The translations under genes were made by a program, and so were the position numbers. A DNA stretch of 64,000 nucleotides from Pseudomonadota bacterium (lineage in GTDB: Bacteria > Pseudomonadota > Gammaproteobacteria > Ga0077536): the NCBI GenBank assembly GCA_016719885.1, contig JADJYF010000001.1, positions 248,001 through 312,000 of the forward strand. Reading direction: 5' to 3'. Every line of letters starts with the position of its first letter. The first letter of the stretch is position 1. This document shows positions 51,527-60,535 of this stretch, piece after piece. The notes below the pieces were generated by a model that made no database searches, was not told the origin of the DNA, and was given only the letters and a program-made list of their open reading frames with translations.

Positions 51527-52861
51527 TCAGAAGTTGTAGGACAGGTAGGTCTGGATGACCCAGAAATTCTTGTCGCCATAGACCTGGCGGGCCGCCGCGT
51601 TGGGCGTCGACCATGCCACGCCGGCGTAACCGAAGAAACGATCGCCGACGAAATGTTCGACGCCGAAGTTGAGTTCGTCCGCCCAGTTGGTCTCGGTCAA
51701 GGGCGTCGCGAAGTAATGGGGCTCTTCGAGCTGGTGATGGTAGTAGTAGAACGTCATCGACCACTGCGGGCGCGGGAAGGTCTTGAGCTTGACCATCTGC
51801 GTAATCTGGTTCTCGTTGTACAGATGGTATTCGCCGGCGATCTCGCCCTGGTACCAGGTGTCCCAGTCACGCCGGAAGATGGTGTAGAACAGGCCGCGAT
51901 ACTCTTCGTTGGCGCGCGTACCCGGATCGTCGCCCTGCATCCACGAGTAACGATAGGACAGGCGCGTCAGCCACGGCAGGCCGGGCACGGTGAATTCGCC
52001 CTCGGCGTACCAGGCGGTGGCATCGTTGGGCATGCCGCCGCCCTGGATGTCGCGGCCGCGCTCCAGCACCCATTCGCCATAAAGTTTCAGGGCCGGCACG
52101 CCCGGCACCTTGATGCCGGCGCCGCGCAGGTTCCACACCTTCATGCCGTCGTAGTTGAAGGCGCCACCCTGCAGGATCTCGAGGTACATCGCGCCCAAGG
52201 TGCCGAAGGTGTCGGCGGTGGTGGTCTCGATGTTGATGCCGGCGACGCGCGCGTCCTTGAAATCGGTGTCGGTGCGCAGCCAGAACAGGTCGGCGCGCAG
52301 TGGCTTGGTGTTGACCTTGAGGATGGCGGTGTTGCGCCAGGACAGGAATCCCCCTGACCAGTACTGGCCGTTCTCGCCGCCCTTGTTGTAATTGCCGTCG
52401 CCGATGATGAAGCCGTCGCCAACCGAGAATTCCTGGCCGCCCACCGACAGGTCGAGCACCTCGTTCTTCCAGCCGAGATAGGCATGATCGGTGCTCACCG
52501 CCCAATCACCGGCGCGCGCCACCTGACCCGAGAGCTCACCGTCAAGCTGGGTGGTGGCCGCCACCACCGACAAGGCGCCATAGAGCGATGAGTCTCCCAC
52601 CAGCGCTTGATGCGCCAGCGGCAGGCTGAGATCCACCTTGGGCTTGGCGACGAGATAGGCCACCGAGCGCTCGGTTTCACCGGGGCTGTCGATGGCGCCG
52701 AAGCCGTAGTTGATGCCTTCGCCGTACTGCAGGGCGAGGATGGTCTTGAAACTGGGCTTGAGGTCGAGCTGCCCCAACCGCACCGATTCGAAAGCCTGCG
52801 CCGCATGCGTCGCGAGCGCGCTCGCCAGCAGCACGCCGAGCGCGCATGTGTTGTCTGTCAT
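51527..52861 (-). CDS. Outer-membrane beta-barrel porin-like protein
   Basis: A 444-residue exported protein. The signal peptide is GVLLASALATHAAQA. The mature part alternates amphipathic strands rich in Tyr and Trp (FFGYAGVAWSTPN, RLSYRYSWMQGDD), and the last residues WVIQTYLSYNF end in Phe, the outer-membrane assembly signal. The overall look is that of the alginate-export/DUF1302-like barrels. GGAGGGG precedes the ATG. It is embedded between a hydrolase and an aminotransferase gene in one unit, so it may admit that pathway's substrate. Confidence 0.75.
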   Translation of the reverse strand: MTDNTCALGVLLASALATHAAQAFESVRLGQLDLKPSFKTILALQYGEGINYGFGAIDSPGETERSVAYLVAKPKVDLSLPLAHQALVGDSSLYGALSVVAATTQLDGELSGQVARAGDWAVSTDHAYLGWKNEVLDLSVGGQEFSVGDGFIIGDGNYNKGGENGQYWSGGFLSWRNTAILKVNTKPLRADLFWLRTDTDFKDARVAGINIETTTADTFGTLGAMYLEILQGGAFNYDGMKVWNLRGAGIKVPGVPALKLYGEWVLERGRDIQGGGMPNDATAWYAEGEFTVPGLPWLTRLSYRYSWMQGDDPGTRANEEYRGLFYTIFRRDWDTWYQGEIAGEYHLYNENQITQMVKLKTFPRPQWSMTFYYYHHQLEEPHYFATPLTETNWADELNFGVEHFVGDRFFGYAGVAWSTPNAAARQVYGDKNFWVIQTYLSYNF

Positions 52862-52891
52862 ATCCCCTCCAACCGGCCGTTCGAACGCGCG

Positions 52892-53893
52892 TCAGCCCAG
52901 CAGTTCCGCCAGCGCCGCATCGATGAAGGCATTGTCCGCCGGGTCGATGCCGAAGCCGGCGCCGTGGCCCCACTTGGACGGTATCGGGCGCAGCTCGGCA
53001 TTGGGCATGCGCGCGACTTCGTAGGCGTTGTCAGGCACACGGAAGTACAGATCGGTGTCACCCGGCATGACGATGGCGCGGCAGGTGATGGCTTTCAGGG
53101 CCGCCTCGAAGTCGCCGCCGAAGCGCGGGTTGGCGCTGATATCGCCGGCCATCCAGGTGCGGGCCATGGCAATCAGATCGTTCGCATCGTTGGCCAGGAA
53201 ATAGCGCTGGGTGAACTTCACCACGTCATCGCGGCTGGCGAGGCCGAGCCTGGTGTAGAGCTTTTCGCGGAAGAAGTCCTGGGAGAACAGCCACGCCGAA
53301 TAGACGTGACCGAAAGCCAGCACACCGCGCAGGGGCTGGCTTTCGTACCAGCCGTCTTTGAAGTCGGGATCGAGCGTGAGCGCGTTGACGGCGCTATCGA
53401 CGAACACGTAGTTGTGTTCGGCCGTGCGCGCCGAGCCGCAGATCGGCGCGATGGCGTCGACCATGTCGGAAAACAGCGCGCCCCATTGGTAGCTCTGCTG
53501 CGCGCCCATGGAGAAGCCGCTCACCAGACGGATGCGTTTCACGCCCAGGTGCTCGGTCAGCAGGCGATGCTGGGCGAGCACGTTGTCGTAGACGGTGGTG
53601 AGCGGAAAGCCGCCGCGGCCATAGGGCGCGGGCGTGTTGCTGGGCGAGGTCGAGCAGCCGTTGCCGAGCATGTTGGGTATGACCACGAAGTACTTGCCGG
53701 TGTCGATGGCGCGCCCCGCGGCCACCATGAATTCCGTTTCGCCGTGGCGGCCACCGTAGAAGGTCGGCACCACGACGACATTGTCGGCGCGGGGCGCGAG
53801 GGTGCCGAAGGTCTTGTAGGCAAGCTTGACGTCGAGCGTGAAACCGCTTTGGGTGACGAAGCCCGGGATCTCGTAGTACTGCACTTCGGACAT
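52892..53893 (-). CDS. Alpha/beta-fold acyltransferase/hydrolase, homoserine O-acetyltransferase-like
   Basis: A 333-residue protein of the MetX-like alpha/beta hydrolase group. The N-terminal FTLDVKLAYKTFGTLAPR and NMLGNGCSTSPSNTP match homoserine/serine O-acyltransferase relatives. The nucleophile elbow is SGFSMGAQQSYQW, with VMPGDTDLYF (Asp) and SKWGHGAGFG (His) near the C-terminus. True MetX has a GGSMGG-type elbow, so this is a divergent member and may be a hydrolase. GGGGAG precedes the start. It is the first gene of the five-gene minus-strand unit. Confidence 0.75.
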   Translation of the reverse strand: MSEVQYYEIPGFVTQSGFTLDVKLAYKTFGTLAPRADNVVVVPTFYGGRHGETEFMVAAGRAIDTGKYFVVIPNMLGNGCSTSPSNTPAPYGRGGFPLTTVYDNVLAQHRLLTEHLGVKRIRLVSGFSMGAQQSYQWGALFSDMVDAIAPICGSARTAEHNYVFVDSAVNALTLDPDFKDGWYESQPLRGVLAFGHVYSAWLFSQDFFREKLYTRLGLASRDDVVKFTQRYFLANDANDLIAMARTWMAGDISANPRFGGDFEAALKAITCRAIVMPGDTDLYFRVPDNAYEVARMPNAELRPIPSKWGHGAGFGIDPADNAFIDAALAELLG

Positions 53894-54163
53894 GGATGCT
53901 CCCCTTGGATGATGTTCGCCCGCGGCTGGGCGACGGCCGCCAAGCATGCATCCTAGCACCGTGACCGCGATCGCGACGCGCCTCGGGCAGCGCGCCTCGA
54001 GTCGTGCATGGCGGCGCGTTCAGAACCGTCCCGATTTGACCGCTATACAGTGGCCGGCCGGCGCGATGCCGCGTCGCGCTGCGCGCGCGGGGCGGGTATG
54101 CTTGCCGCCGACCGCATACAACAAGCAGCGGCACTATGGGTAGGGACGGCTAAGGGCGGGCGT

Positions 54164-55162
54164 GTGAGCGGACAATCTGCAGTCATTGTCGGTGGTGGCG
54201 CCGTCGGCGTCGATTTCCACCTGCCACGCCTCGTCACGCTGTGTGGCATGACCGCCGTGACCATCGTTGAGGTCGATGCGCGCCGCCGCGCCGAGCTTGC
54301 GATGAAGTTCGGCGCGCGCAAGGACGTGTCGGTGTTGCCGCGCTTGCCGGAAACGGCCCGCTACGACATCGCCGTCATCGCCACGCCCCCGCGCCTGCAT
54401 GCGCCCTATGTCGATGACCTCAAGATGCGCTGTCGGCGACTCGTGATCGAAAAGCCGCTGGCCAACAACCTCGCCGGCGCCGAATCGATCGCGGCGAGTC
54501 TCGCCGACGCGCCCTGCCAGGCCTTCGTCTGCCACATCCGCCGCGCTCTCGGCAGTTTCGCGCTGGTGCGCGAACTGCGCCGACGCGCCACTTTCGGGCC
54601 TCTGCGCGCGGTGCAGCTCGCCGAAGGCGGCGTGTTCAGCTGGAAGGCGGCCTCGATAGGCTCGTTCTCGCGACAGCTCAACGGTGGCGGCGTGCTGCAG
54701 GACACCGGGCCCCATGCCATCGATCTGCTGTGCCAGGTTTTTGACCGACTGACGCTCGCGCGCAGTTGGATGGACGCCGATCTCAGGCACGGCGAGCAGG
54801 CCATCGAGGCCAACTGCGTGCTGCATCTGCGCGCAGACGGCGAACTGCCGGTGAGCCTGGCCCTGAGCCGCAATCGCAATTTCTCCAACCAGGCGCGTTT
54901 CGAATTCGAGGGCGCGGTGGTGAACGTCGACGTGCGCGACAACAGCCTGCGCGTCAGCCTCGATGGCGACACCGGTATCGAGGGCATCGCCCTCGGTGGG
55001 CCGCCGCAGCGCCTCGAATACCATGAATTGTTCGATGCCTTCTACCGGCGCTTCATCGTGGCCGGCGACAACCAGGGCGTGACGGTGCACGATGCGCTGC
55101 GTGTCGCCCGCATCATTGACGCAGCCTATGCCCAGGCGCTGCCGATGGCGGGGGGATTCTGA
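54164..55162 (+). CDS. Gfo/Idh/MocA family oxidoreductase
   Basis: About 332 residues. The NAD(P) Rossmann motif is AVIVGGGAVGVDFHLP, the catalytic EKP motif appears as VIEKPLANN, and the C-terminal alpha/beta domain contains GGGVLQDTGPHAIDLL with the conserved His. Such enzymes oxidise or reduce sugar carbons, often in nucleotide-sugar pathways. The GTG start (VSGQSAV) has only a weak RBS; an ATG at 54098 is an alternative. It is first in an eight-gene plus-strand set, and its stop overlaps the epimerase start by one base. Confidence 0.8.
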   Translation: MSGQSAVIVGGGAVGVDFHLPRLVTLCGMTAVTIVEVDARRRAELAMKFGARKDVSVLPRLPETARYDIAVIATPPRLHAPYVDDLKMRCRRLVIEKPLANNLAGAESIAASLADAPCQAFVCHIRRALGSFALVRELRRRATFGPLRAVQLAEGGVFSWKAASIGSFSRQLNGGGVLQDTGPHAIDLLCQVFDRLTLARSWMDADLRHGEQAIEANCVLHLRADGELPVSLALSRNRNFSNQARFEFEGAVVNVDVRDNSLRVSLDGDTGIEGIALGGPPQRLEYHELFDAFYRRFIVAGDNQGVTVHDALRVARIIDAAYAQALPMAGGF

Positions 55163-56295
55163 TGAAGGTCGCGGTATTCGGCGGCTCGGGCTTCCTCGGC
55201 TACGACTTCGTGCGGCTCGCGCTGCGTGAGGGCGGCGTGACGCCGGTGGTGTATTCGAGCAGCGCCAAGAGCCTGTCCAATGTCGCGCGCCACGAGGTCG
55301 ACGTCCGTCTCTACCCGTCGGCCGATCCGGTGTCCGTGGTGCTGGACGAAGACGTCGACCTGCTGGTCAATTTCTCTCATCCCTTCGAGCGGCGCGAGGG
55401 TATCAGCGGCCATGCGCAGGTGCAGCGCTTCGCCGAGTTCGTGGCGGCGGCGCGGCGCCGCAATCCGGACCTGCGCCTGGTCCATACGAGTTCGATGTCG
55501 GTCTACGAACCGTTCGCCAAGGGCCATGAATTCGACGAGGGCGCGCCCCTGCGCCCGCCGCGCCATGACCGCTACGCGCGCGAGAAGGTCGCCGCCGAAC
55601 AGGCCTTGCTGAGCCTGCCCGACGCGCCCACCTGGCAGTTGCATGTGCGTCCGACGGTGGTCTACGGGCCGTTCTGCGGCGTGTGGACCGATCGCATCTT
55701 CGAAGCCTTCATGGCCGGTGATGTCGACTATCGCGACCTGTCCGGCCGGATCCAACCGCTCTACGGCGAAGACCTGTCGCGTTTGCTGCTCGGCGTGGTT
55801 CGTCAGTTTCGACCGGGTATCTACAACGTGCCCGGCCCCGAGAGCATGAGCTGGCAGACATTCTTCACCACTTTCGCCGACATCGTCGGCCACGGCCGCC
55901 TGCGCTTCCGCGCCGACGCCGGCGGCGCGCCCTCGTGGCTGGGTTTCTACTCGAGCAACCTGCGTGAGCTCATGCACGCGGTGCGCCGCGAGCCGGCCTT
56001 CAATCGCATCGCGCTCAGCATTGCCCGCCACCTGCCGGAGCGCAGCGTGCTGGCGATTCGCGACTTGCTGCTGGGGCGTGGCGAGCGCGCGCCGCGCGCC
56101 GCCGCAACACGCGGTTCGGAGGAATACCTGCGTGGCTTTTTCGCCGAGGATCGCGTGGTCAGCGCAGCGCGCCTTGCCCGCGACTTTCCCGATTTCCAGC
56201 CCCGTGCACTGGCCGCCTGCGCGGACGAACTCGGGCGTTACTTCCGTTATCGATTCAGTGACGACAGTTTCGTCGAGGAGCCCGCCCATGGATAA
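55162..56295 (+). CDS. NAD-dependent epimerase/dehydratase (extended SDR)
   Basis: A 377-residue protein with the N-terminal cofactor motif VAVFGGSGFLGYDFV, the active Ser in LVHTSSMSVYEPF, and the Tyr-x3-Lys pair in DRYAREKVAAEQALL. VRPTVVYGPFCG and YNVPGPESMSWQTFF are typical of nucleotide-sugar epimerases and reductases. The C-terminal 100 residues are an extra helical region of unknown role. It is coupled to its neighbours on both sides (1-base and 8-base overlaps). The exact sugar is unknown. Confidence 0.8.
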   Translation: MKVAVFGGSGFLGYDFVRLALREGGVTPVVYSSSAKSLSNVARHEVDVRLYPSADPVSVVLDEDVDLLVNFSHPFERREGISGHAQVQRFAEFVAAARRRNPDLRLVHTSSMSVYEPFAKGHEFDEGAPLRPPRHDRYAREKVAAEQALLSLPDAPTWQLHVRPTVVYGPFCGVWTDRIFEAFMAGDVDYRDLSGRIQPLYGEDLSRLLLGVVRQFRPGIYNVPGPESMSWQTFFTTFADIVGHGRLRFRADAGGAPSWLGFYSSNLRELMHAVRREPAFNRIALSIARHLPERSVLAIRDLLLGRGERAPRAAATRGSEEYLRGFFAEDRVVSAARLARDFPDFQPRALAACADELGRYFRYRFSDDSFVEEPAHG

Positions 56296-56998
56296 ACAAG
56301 AAGTGTACGCGACGCTCAACGAGGCCTACTTTCGCGAGGATTGTCACGAGCGCCAGCTGCTCGACAACCTGCCGCGTTTCCTGGAGAACGCCGCGCTGTT
56401 CGTCGACGTCGGCGCGAGCCTTGGCCAGTACACCTTGACCGCCAGCCGCTGCATGCGCGGCGGGCGCATCATCGCGGTGGAGGCCGACCCCATCCGTCAT
56501 GAAGAACTGACGCGCAATGCGGCGCGCTGGAGCGGCGAGAGCGGTCGTCGTATCGACGCGGTCTTCGCGGCCGTCGGTGACAGCGCCGGCACGGTGACCT
56601 TCTACACCACGCAATCGAACATCAGCGGTGGCCTGTTTCCGCGCCCGGCGGCGGACGGGCCGGCGTGGCAGGAGCTCACGGTGCCGAGCGTCACCCTCGA
56701 CGAGCTGTGCGGCGATGAAATACCGGATTTCGTCAAGGCCGACATCGAAGGCGCCGAACTGCGCATGTTGCGCGGCGCGCGGCGCATACTCGAACACGGC
56801 CGCACCGCGTTCCTGCTCGAACTGCACGGCTGGAACGACCCGCAAGACCGCGGCGCGGAGTCGATTCCCGACTTCATGCGTCGCCACGGCTATCACGCGG
56901 TGGCGTTCTTTGAACATACCTTGTTCCTGCCGCTGGGGGCGACCTACCTGCGCGAGAAGGCCGCCGCCGGCCTGCGCCTGCTGACCGGCAGGCGCTGA
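56288..56998 (+). CDS. FkbM family methyltransferase
   Basis: A 236-residue SAM methyltransferase. Motif I is FVDVGASLGQYTLTASR, followed by IIAVEADPIRHEELTRN, then the FkbM stretch VPSVTLDELCG and DFVKADIEGAELRMLRGA. These enzymes commonly O-methylate sugars in surface glycans or natural products. The start lies inside the 3' end of the epimerase gene. The glycan genes around it suggest that a polysaccharide or glycolipid is methylated. Confidence 0.85.
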   Translation: MDKQEVYATLNEAYFREDCHERQLLDNLPRFLENAALFVDVGASLGQYTLTASRCMRGGRIIAVEADPIRHEELTRNAARWSGESGRRIDAVFAAVGDSAGTVTFYTTQSNISGGLFPRPAADGPAWQELTVPSVTLDELCGDEIPDFVKADIEGAELRMLRGARRILEHGRTAFLLELHGWNDPQDRGAESIPDFMRRHGYHAVAFFEHTLFLPLGATYLREKAAAGLRLLTGRR

Positions 56999-57015
56999 GC
57001 CTCGCAGCCCACGCC

Positions 57016-57876
57016 ATGAACGCCGACGCCCGCAGCACGCCGATGCTGCCGCATTACCTCGATGGTATGAACGCCGTCGAACGGGTGCTGTTCAAAGCGG
57101 CGCGGGCGGCACGTTGTTCGCGCGCCTTCTATGGCGCCTATTGCGGCTGGCATCGCGACCGGCCGGCCATCGCCCGCTTCGCTGGACGTCATGCCGGCCA
57201 GCGCTGTTTCATCCTCGGTGGCGGACCGTCGCTGAAGCTCATCGACCCGGCGCCGCTGCGCAACGAGGTGACTTTCGCCGTCAATGGCATTTTCCTCATC
57301 TACGACTGGCTGGGCTTCGAGCCGAGCTACTACGTGGTCGAAGATTTCCTGGTCTATGCCGATCGCTGGCGCGAGATCCGCGAGCAGGTGCGCGCCTCTA
57401 ACTGTTTCTTTCCCGATCACTTCCGCTACGCGGCGTTCGATCGCGACAATCACCATTACTTTCGCGCGATTTACGACTTCGATCCGCGCTCGGGCTTCCC
57501 GCGCTTCTCGCGCAACGCGGCGCGGGTGTTGTGGATAGGCGGCACGGTCACCTATATCTGCCTGCAGCTCGCCTTGTACATGGGCTTCAAGGAGGTCTAT
57601 CTCATCGGCATGGATCACAACTACCGGCGTCCGGCGCACGTCGAGAGCGTCGGCGATGTATGGACCTCCCACGGTGAAGACCCCAATCATTTCCACCCGC
57701 AGTATTTCGGCGCCGGCTACCGCTGGCACGATCCGCAGGTCGAGCGCATGGAGACCGCCTACCAGCGCGCCCGCGAAGTTTACGCGGAGGCCGGCGCACA
57801 GGTGTTCAATGCCACTGTCGGTGGGCACCTGGAAGTGTTTCCGCGCGTCGACTATGCGCAGCTCTTCTCGGCATGA
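57016..57876 (+). CDS. DUF115/MptE-like (Maf-flagellin-glycosyltransferase-like) protein
   Basis: A 286-residue protein with the conserved nucleotide-type motif CFILGGGPSLKLID, then EVTFAVNGIFLIYDW, GGTVTYICLQLALYMGF and EVYLIGMDHNYRRP. This is the core of the DUF115/6-hydroxymethylpterin-diphosphokinase-like fold, which also forms the catalytic part of Maf proteins that move nonulosonic acids to flagellin. It is much shorter than Maf, so it may be a stand-alone transferase. It lies 17 bases after the FkbM gene and overlaps the GT2 by four. Confidence 0.75.
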   Translation: MNADARSTPMLPHYLDGMNAVERVLFKAARAARCSRAFYGAYCGWHRDRPAIARFAGRHAGQRCFILGGGPSLKLIDPAPLRNEVTFAVNGIFLIYDWLGFEPSYYVVEDFLVYADRWREIREQVRASNCFFPDHFRYAAFDRDNHHYFRAIYDFDPRSGFPRFSRNAARVLWIGGTVTYICLQLALYMGFKEVYLIGMDHNYRRPAHVESVGDVWTSHGEDPNHFHPQYFGAGYRWHDPQVERMETAYQRAREVYAEAGAQVFNATVGGHLEVFPRVDYAQLFSA

Positions 57877-58865
57877 GCCTGGCCATGAGTGACAGCGCGC
57901 CGCGCGTCAGCGTCATCATCCGCTGCTGCAACGAAGAGCAACACATCGGCCGCCTGCTGTCGGGCATCCTCGAGCAGACGCTGCGCGAGGTCGAGATCAT
58001 CGTCGTCGATTCCGGCTCGACCGATGCCACGCTCGCCATCGCCTCGCGTTACCCGGTGCACATCCGCCACATAGCGCGCGAGGATTTCTCCTTCGGGCGG
58101 TCGTTGAACGTGGGCTGCGCGGCGGCGCGCGGCGAATTCCTGGTGATGGCCAGCGCCCACGTCTATCCCATCTACCGCGACTGGCTCGAAAAATTGATTT
58201 CGCCCTTCGCCAATCCCGAAGTGGCGGTGGTGTACGGCCAGCAGCGCGGCGACGAACGCACCAAGTACGCCGAGCAGCAGATCTTCGAGAAACTCTACCC
58301 GGCGGGCGGCATGCAGCTGATGCCGGGCTGGTTCTGCAACAACGCCAATGCGGCGGTACGCCGCGCGTTATGGCTGGAACTACCCTACGACGAGTCCCTG
58401 ACCGGGCTCGAAGACCTGGCCTGGGCGAAAGCCGTTGGCCAACGCGGCCTGCGCGTCGCCTACCATGGCGAGGCGGGCGTCATCCACGTGCATGACGAGC
58501 GCTGGCGCCAGGTGCTGAACCGCTACCGGCGCGAAGCTATAGCCTTGCAACGCATCGCGCCGGAGCAGCATTTCGGCTTCGCCGATTTTGTTGCCTGCTT
58601 CGCGCGCAACGTGGTGTCCGACCTGCGTCATGCCAAGCGTGAGTCGCGCCTGCGCGAGGTCTGGCTGTCGGTGCTGCAATTCCGCTTCATGCAGTTGTGG
58701 GGCACCTATCGCGGCTTTGCGAGCGGTGCCGCGATCCCGGACAATCTCAAAGAGACTTTCTACTATCCCAAGGGGTGGGATCATGAGGCGGACATCTCGG
58801 GTGGTGAACAGCGCGCGGCGATGCGCATTCCCTACGCGGCCTTGGGCGAGGACGAGCCGGACTGA
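57873..58865 (+). CDS. Glycosyltransferase family 2
   Basis: A 330-residue GT-A transferase. The nucleotide-sugar-binding segment is VSVIIRCCNEEQHIGRLL, the first acidic motif VDSGSTDATL, and FSFGRSLNVGCAAARGEF follows. The second half holds CNNANAAVRRALW and DESLTGLEDLAWA, a conserved catalytic-base region. No membrane anchor is obvious. It adds a sugar during assembly of the glycan built by this locus; donor and acceptor are unknown. Confidence 0.85.
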   Translation: MSLAMSDSAPRVSVIIRCCNEEQHIGRLLSGILEQTLREVEIIVVDSGSTDATLAIASRYPVHIRHIAREDFSFGRSLNVGCAAARGEFLVMASAHVYPIYRDWLEKLISPFANPEVAVVYGQQRGDERTKYAEQQIFEKLYPAGGMQLMPGWFCNNANAAVRRALWLELPYDESLTGLEDLAWAKAVGQRGLRVAYHGEAGVIHVHDERWRQVLNRYRREAIALQRIAPEQHFGFADFVACFARNVVSDLRHAKRESRLREVWLSVLQFRFMQLWGTYRGFASGAAIPDNLKETFYYPKGWDHEADISGGEQRAAMRIPYAALGEDEPD

Positions 58866-58889
58866 GTTCCGCGTGCGCGGGGCGTCGCG

Positions 58890-59588
58890 ATGAGCGCGCG
58901 CAAACTGGTGGCGCTGCTGCCGATGAAGGCCCACAGCGAGCGGGTGCCGGGCAAGAATTTCCGCCTGCTCGGCAACAAGCCGCTGTATGCCTGGATGCTG
59001 GACACCTTGTTGGCGATTGACGACATCGCGACGGTGGTCGTCAATACCGACGCCAGCGCGGAACTCGTCGATGACCCGCGCTTTGCCCAGGCGCGCGTGC
59101 TGTTGCGCGAACGCAAGGCCGACCTGTGCGGGGATTTCGTCAGCATGAACCTCGTCATCGCCGACGACATCGCGGCGGTGCCTGCCGACAGCTATCTCAT
59201 GACCCACGTCACCAACCCGTTCCTGTCGGCGGCGACCATCCGCGGCGCGCTGGCGGCCTACGAGGCCGGCCTCGCGTCGGGTACCGCCGATTCGCTGTTC
59301 ACGGTCACCCGTCACCAGACCCGCTTCTACCGGGCCGACGGCAGCGCCATCAATCACGACCCGGCCAATCTCATCCGCACCCAGGATCTCGAACCCTGGT
59401 TCGAGGAGAATTCCTGCATGTACCTGTTCAGCGCCGCGAGCTTCGCGCGCAACCAGGCGCGCATCGGCGACCAGCCGATTTTGTTCCCGATCCCAAAACG
59501 CGAAGCGGTGGACATCGATGACCAGGATGACTGGAACGTCGCCGCCCTGCTTGCCGCCGGCATGGCTTCCGCGAGGGCCGTTTCATGA
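58890..59588 (+). CDS. CMP-sugar synthetase-like (acylneuraminate cytidylyltransferase family)
   Basis: A 232-residue nucleotidyltransferase that would activate a 2-keto acid sugar with CTP. The CTP loop reads LLPMKAHSERVPGKNFRLL, a variant of the NeuA signature. ATVVVNTDASAELVDD and LMTHVTNPFLSAATI follow, and the metal-site Asp residues include EAVDIDDQDDW near the end. It starts 24 bases after the GT2 and overlaps the following dehydrogenase by four bases. No NeuB-type synthase is in the window, so the sugar it activates is an open question. Confidence 0.8.
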   Translation: MSARKLVALLPMKAHSERVPGKNFRLLGNKPLYAWMLDTLLAIDDIATVVVNTDASAELVDDPRFAQARVLLRERKADLCGDFVSMNLVIADDIAAVPADSYLMTHVTNPFLSAATIRGALAAYEAGLASGTADSLFTVTRHQTRFYRADGSAINHDPANLIRTQDLEPWFEENSCMYLFSAASFARNQARIGDQPILFPIPKREAVDIDDQDDWNVAALLAAGMASARAVS

Positions 59589-60535
59589 CCGAATACAAGG
59601 TGCTGCTGAGTTGCCCGCCAATGCTCGGCATGCTGGGTGAATTTAGCGACGACTTCGCGGCCTGTGGCTTCGAGGTCGAGGCGCCGCAACTGGTGCAGGT
59701 GCTGAGCGAGCAGGAATTGATCGCGCGTCTGCCACACTGCGACGGCTGGATCATCGGCGACGACCCGGCCACGCGCGCGGTGCTCGAGGCCGGCGCCGCC
59801 GGGCGCCTCAAGGCCGCCGTCAAGTGGGGCATAGGCATCGACAACGTCGACGTGGCCGCTGCCCAGGCGCTCGGCCTCGGTTTCATCAACACGCCCTACA
59901 TGTTCGGCGAGGAAGTGGCCGACTACGCGATGGCCTATGTCACCGGTCTCGCGCGCGAATTGTTCGTGGTCGATCGCGGCGTGCGGGCCGGGCAATGGCC
60001 CAAGCCCGCCGGCATGTCACTGCAGGGCAAGACCGTGGGGCTGGTGGGCTATGGCAGCATCGGGCGCGCCACCGCGCGGCGCCTGGCGGTGGCCGGGCTC
60101 GCGGTCCAGGTCTACGACCCTGGCGAGACCGCGGCCAGCGCCGCGCGCGACGACGGCCATGCGCCGCTGGCCTGGCCCGACGGCGTTGAACACTGCGATT
60201 TCCTGGTCTTCACCTGTGCGCTGACCGCTGCCAACCGTCACATGTTCAATGCCGAGGTGCTGGCGCGTTGCCGTCATGGCGTGCGCGTGGTGAACGTGGC
60301 GCGCGGTCCATTGATAGACACCGACGCGCTGCTGCACGGCCTTTCGAGCGGCCGCATCCACAGCGCCGCCCTCGACGTGTTCGAAGTCGAGCCGCTGCAG
60401 GGTGCGCATGCGCTGCGCAGCTTCGAGCGTGTGATCTTCGGCTCTCACAATGCATCCAACACCGCCGAGGCGGTGCGCCGCACCAGTCGCAAGGCCATCG
60501 CTGAACTGGCGCGCCTGTTGAGCGCCGCGCGATGA
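59585..60535 (+). CDS. D-2-hydroxyacid dehydrogenase (phosphoglycerate dehydrogenase-like)
   Basis: A 316-residue NAD-dependent enzyme. The nucleotide motif is VGLVGYGSIGRATARRL. The catalytic Arg, Glu and His are in VNVARGPLIDTDALL, LDVFEVEPL and VIFGSHNASNT. It lacks the ACT regulatory domain of biosynthetic SerA. Being locked between a CMP-synthetase-like gene and an SDR by two 4-base overlaps, it probably makes or uses a 2-hydroxy/2-keto acid for the activated sugar rather than serine. Confidence 0.85.
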   Translation: MTEYKVLLSCPPMLGMLGEFSDDFAACGFEVEAPQLVQVLSEQELIARLPHCDGWIIGDDPATRAVLEAGAAGRLKAAVKWGIGIDNVDVAAAQALGLGFINTPYMFGEEVADYAMAYVTGLARELFVVDRGVRAGQWPKPAGMSLQGKTVGLVGYGSIGRATARRLAVAGLAVQVYDPGETAASAARDDGHAPLAWPDGVEHCDFLVFTCALTAANRHMFNAEVLARCRHGVRVVNVARGPLIDTDALLHGLSSGRIHSAALDVFEVEPLQGAHALRSFERVIFGSHNASNTAEAVRRTSRKAIAELARLLSAAR

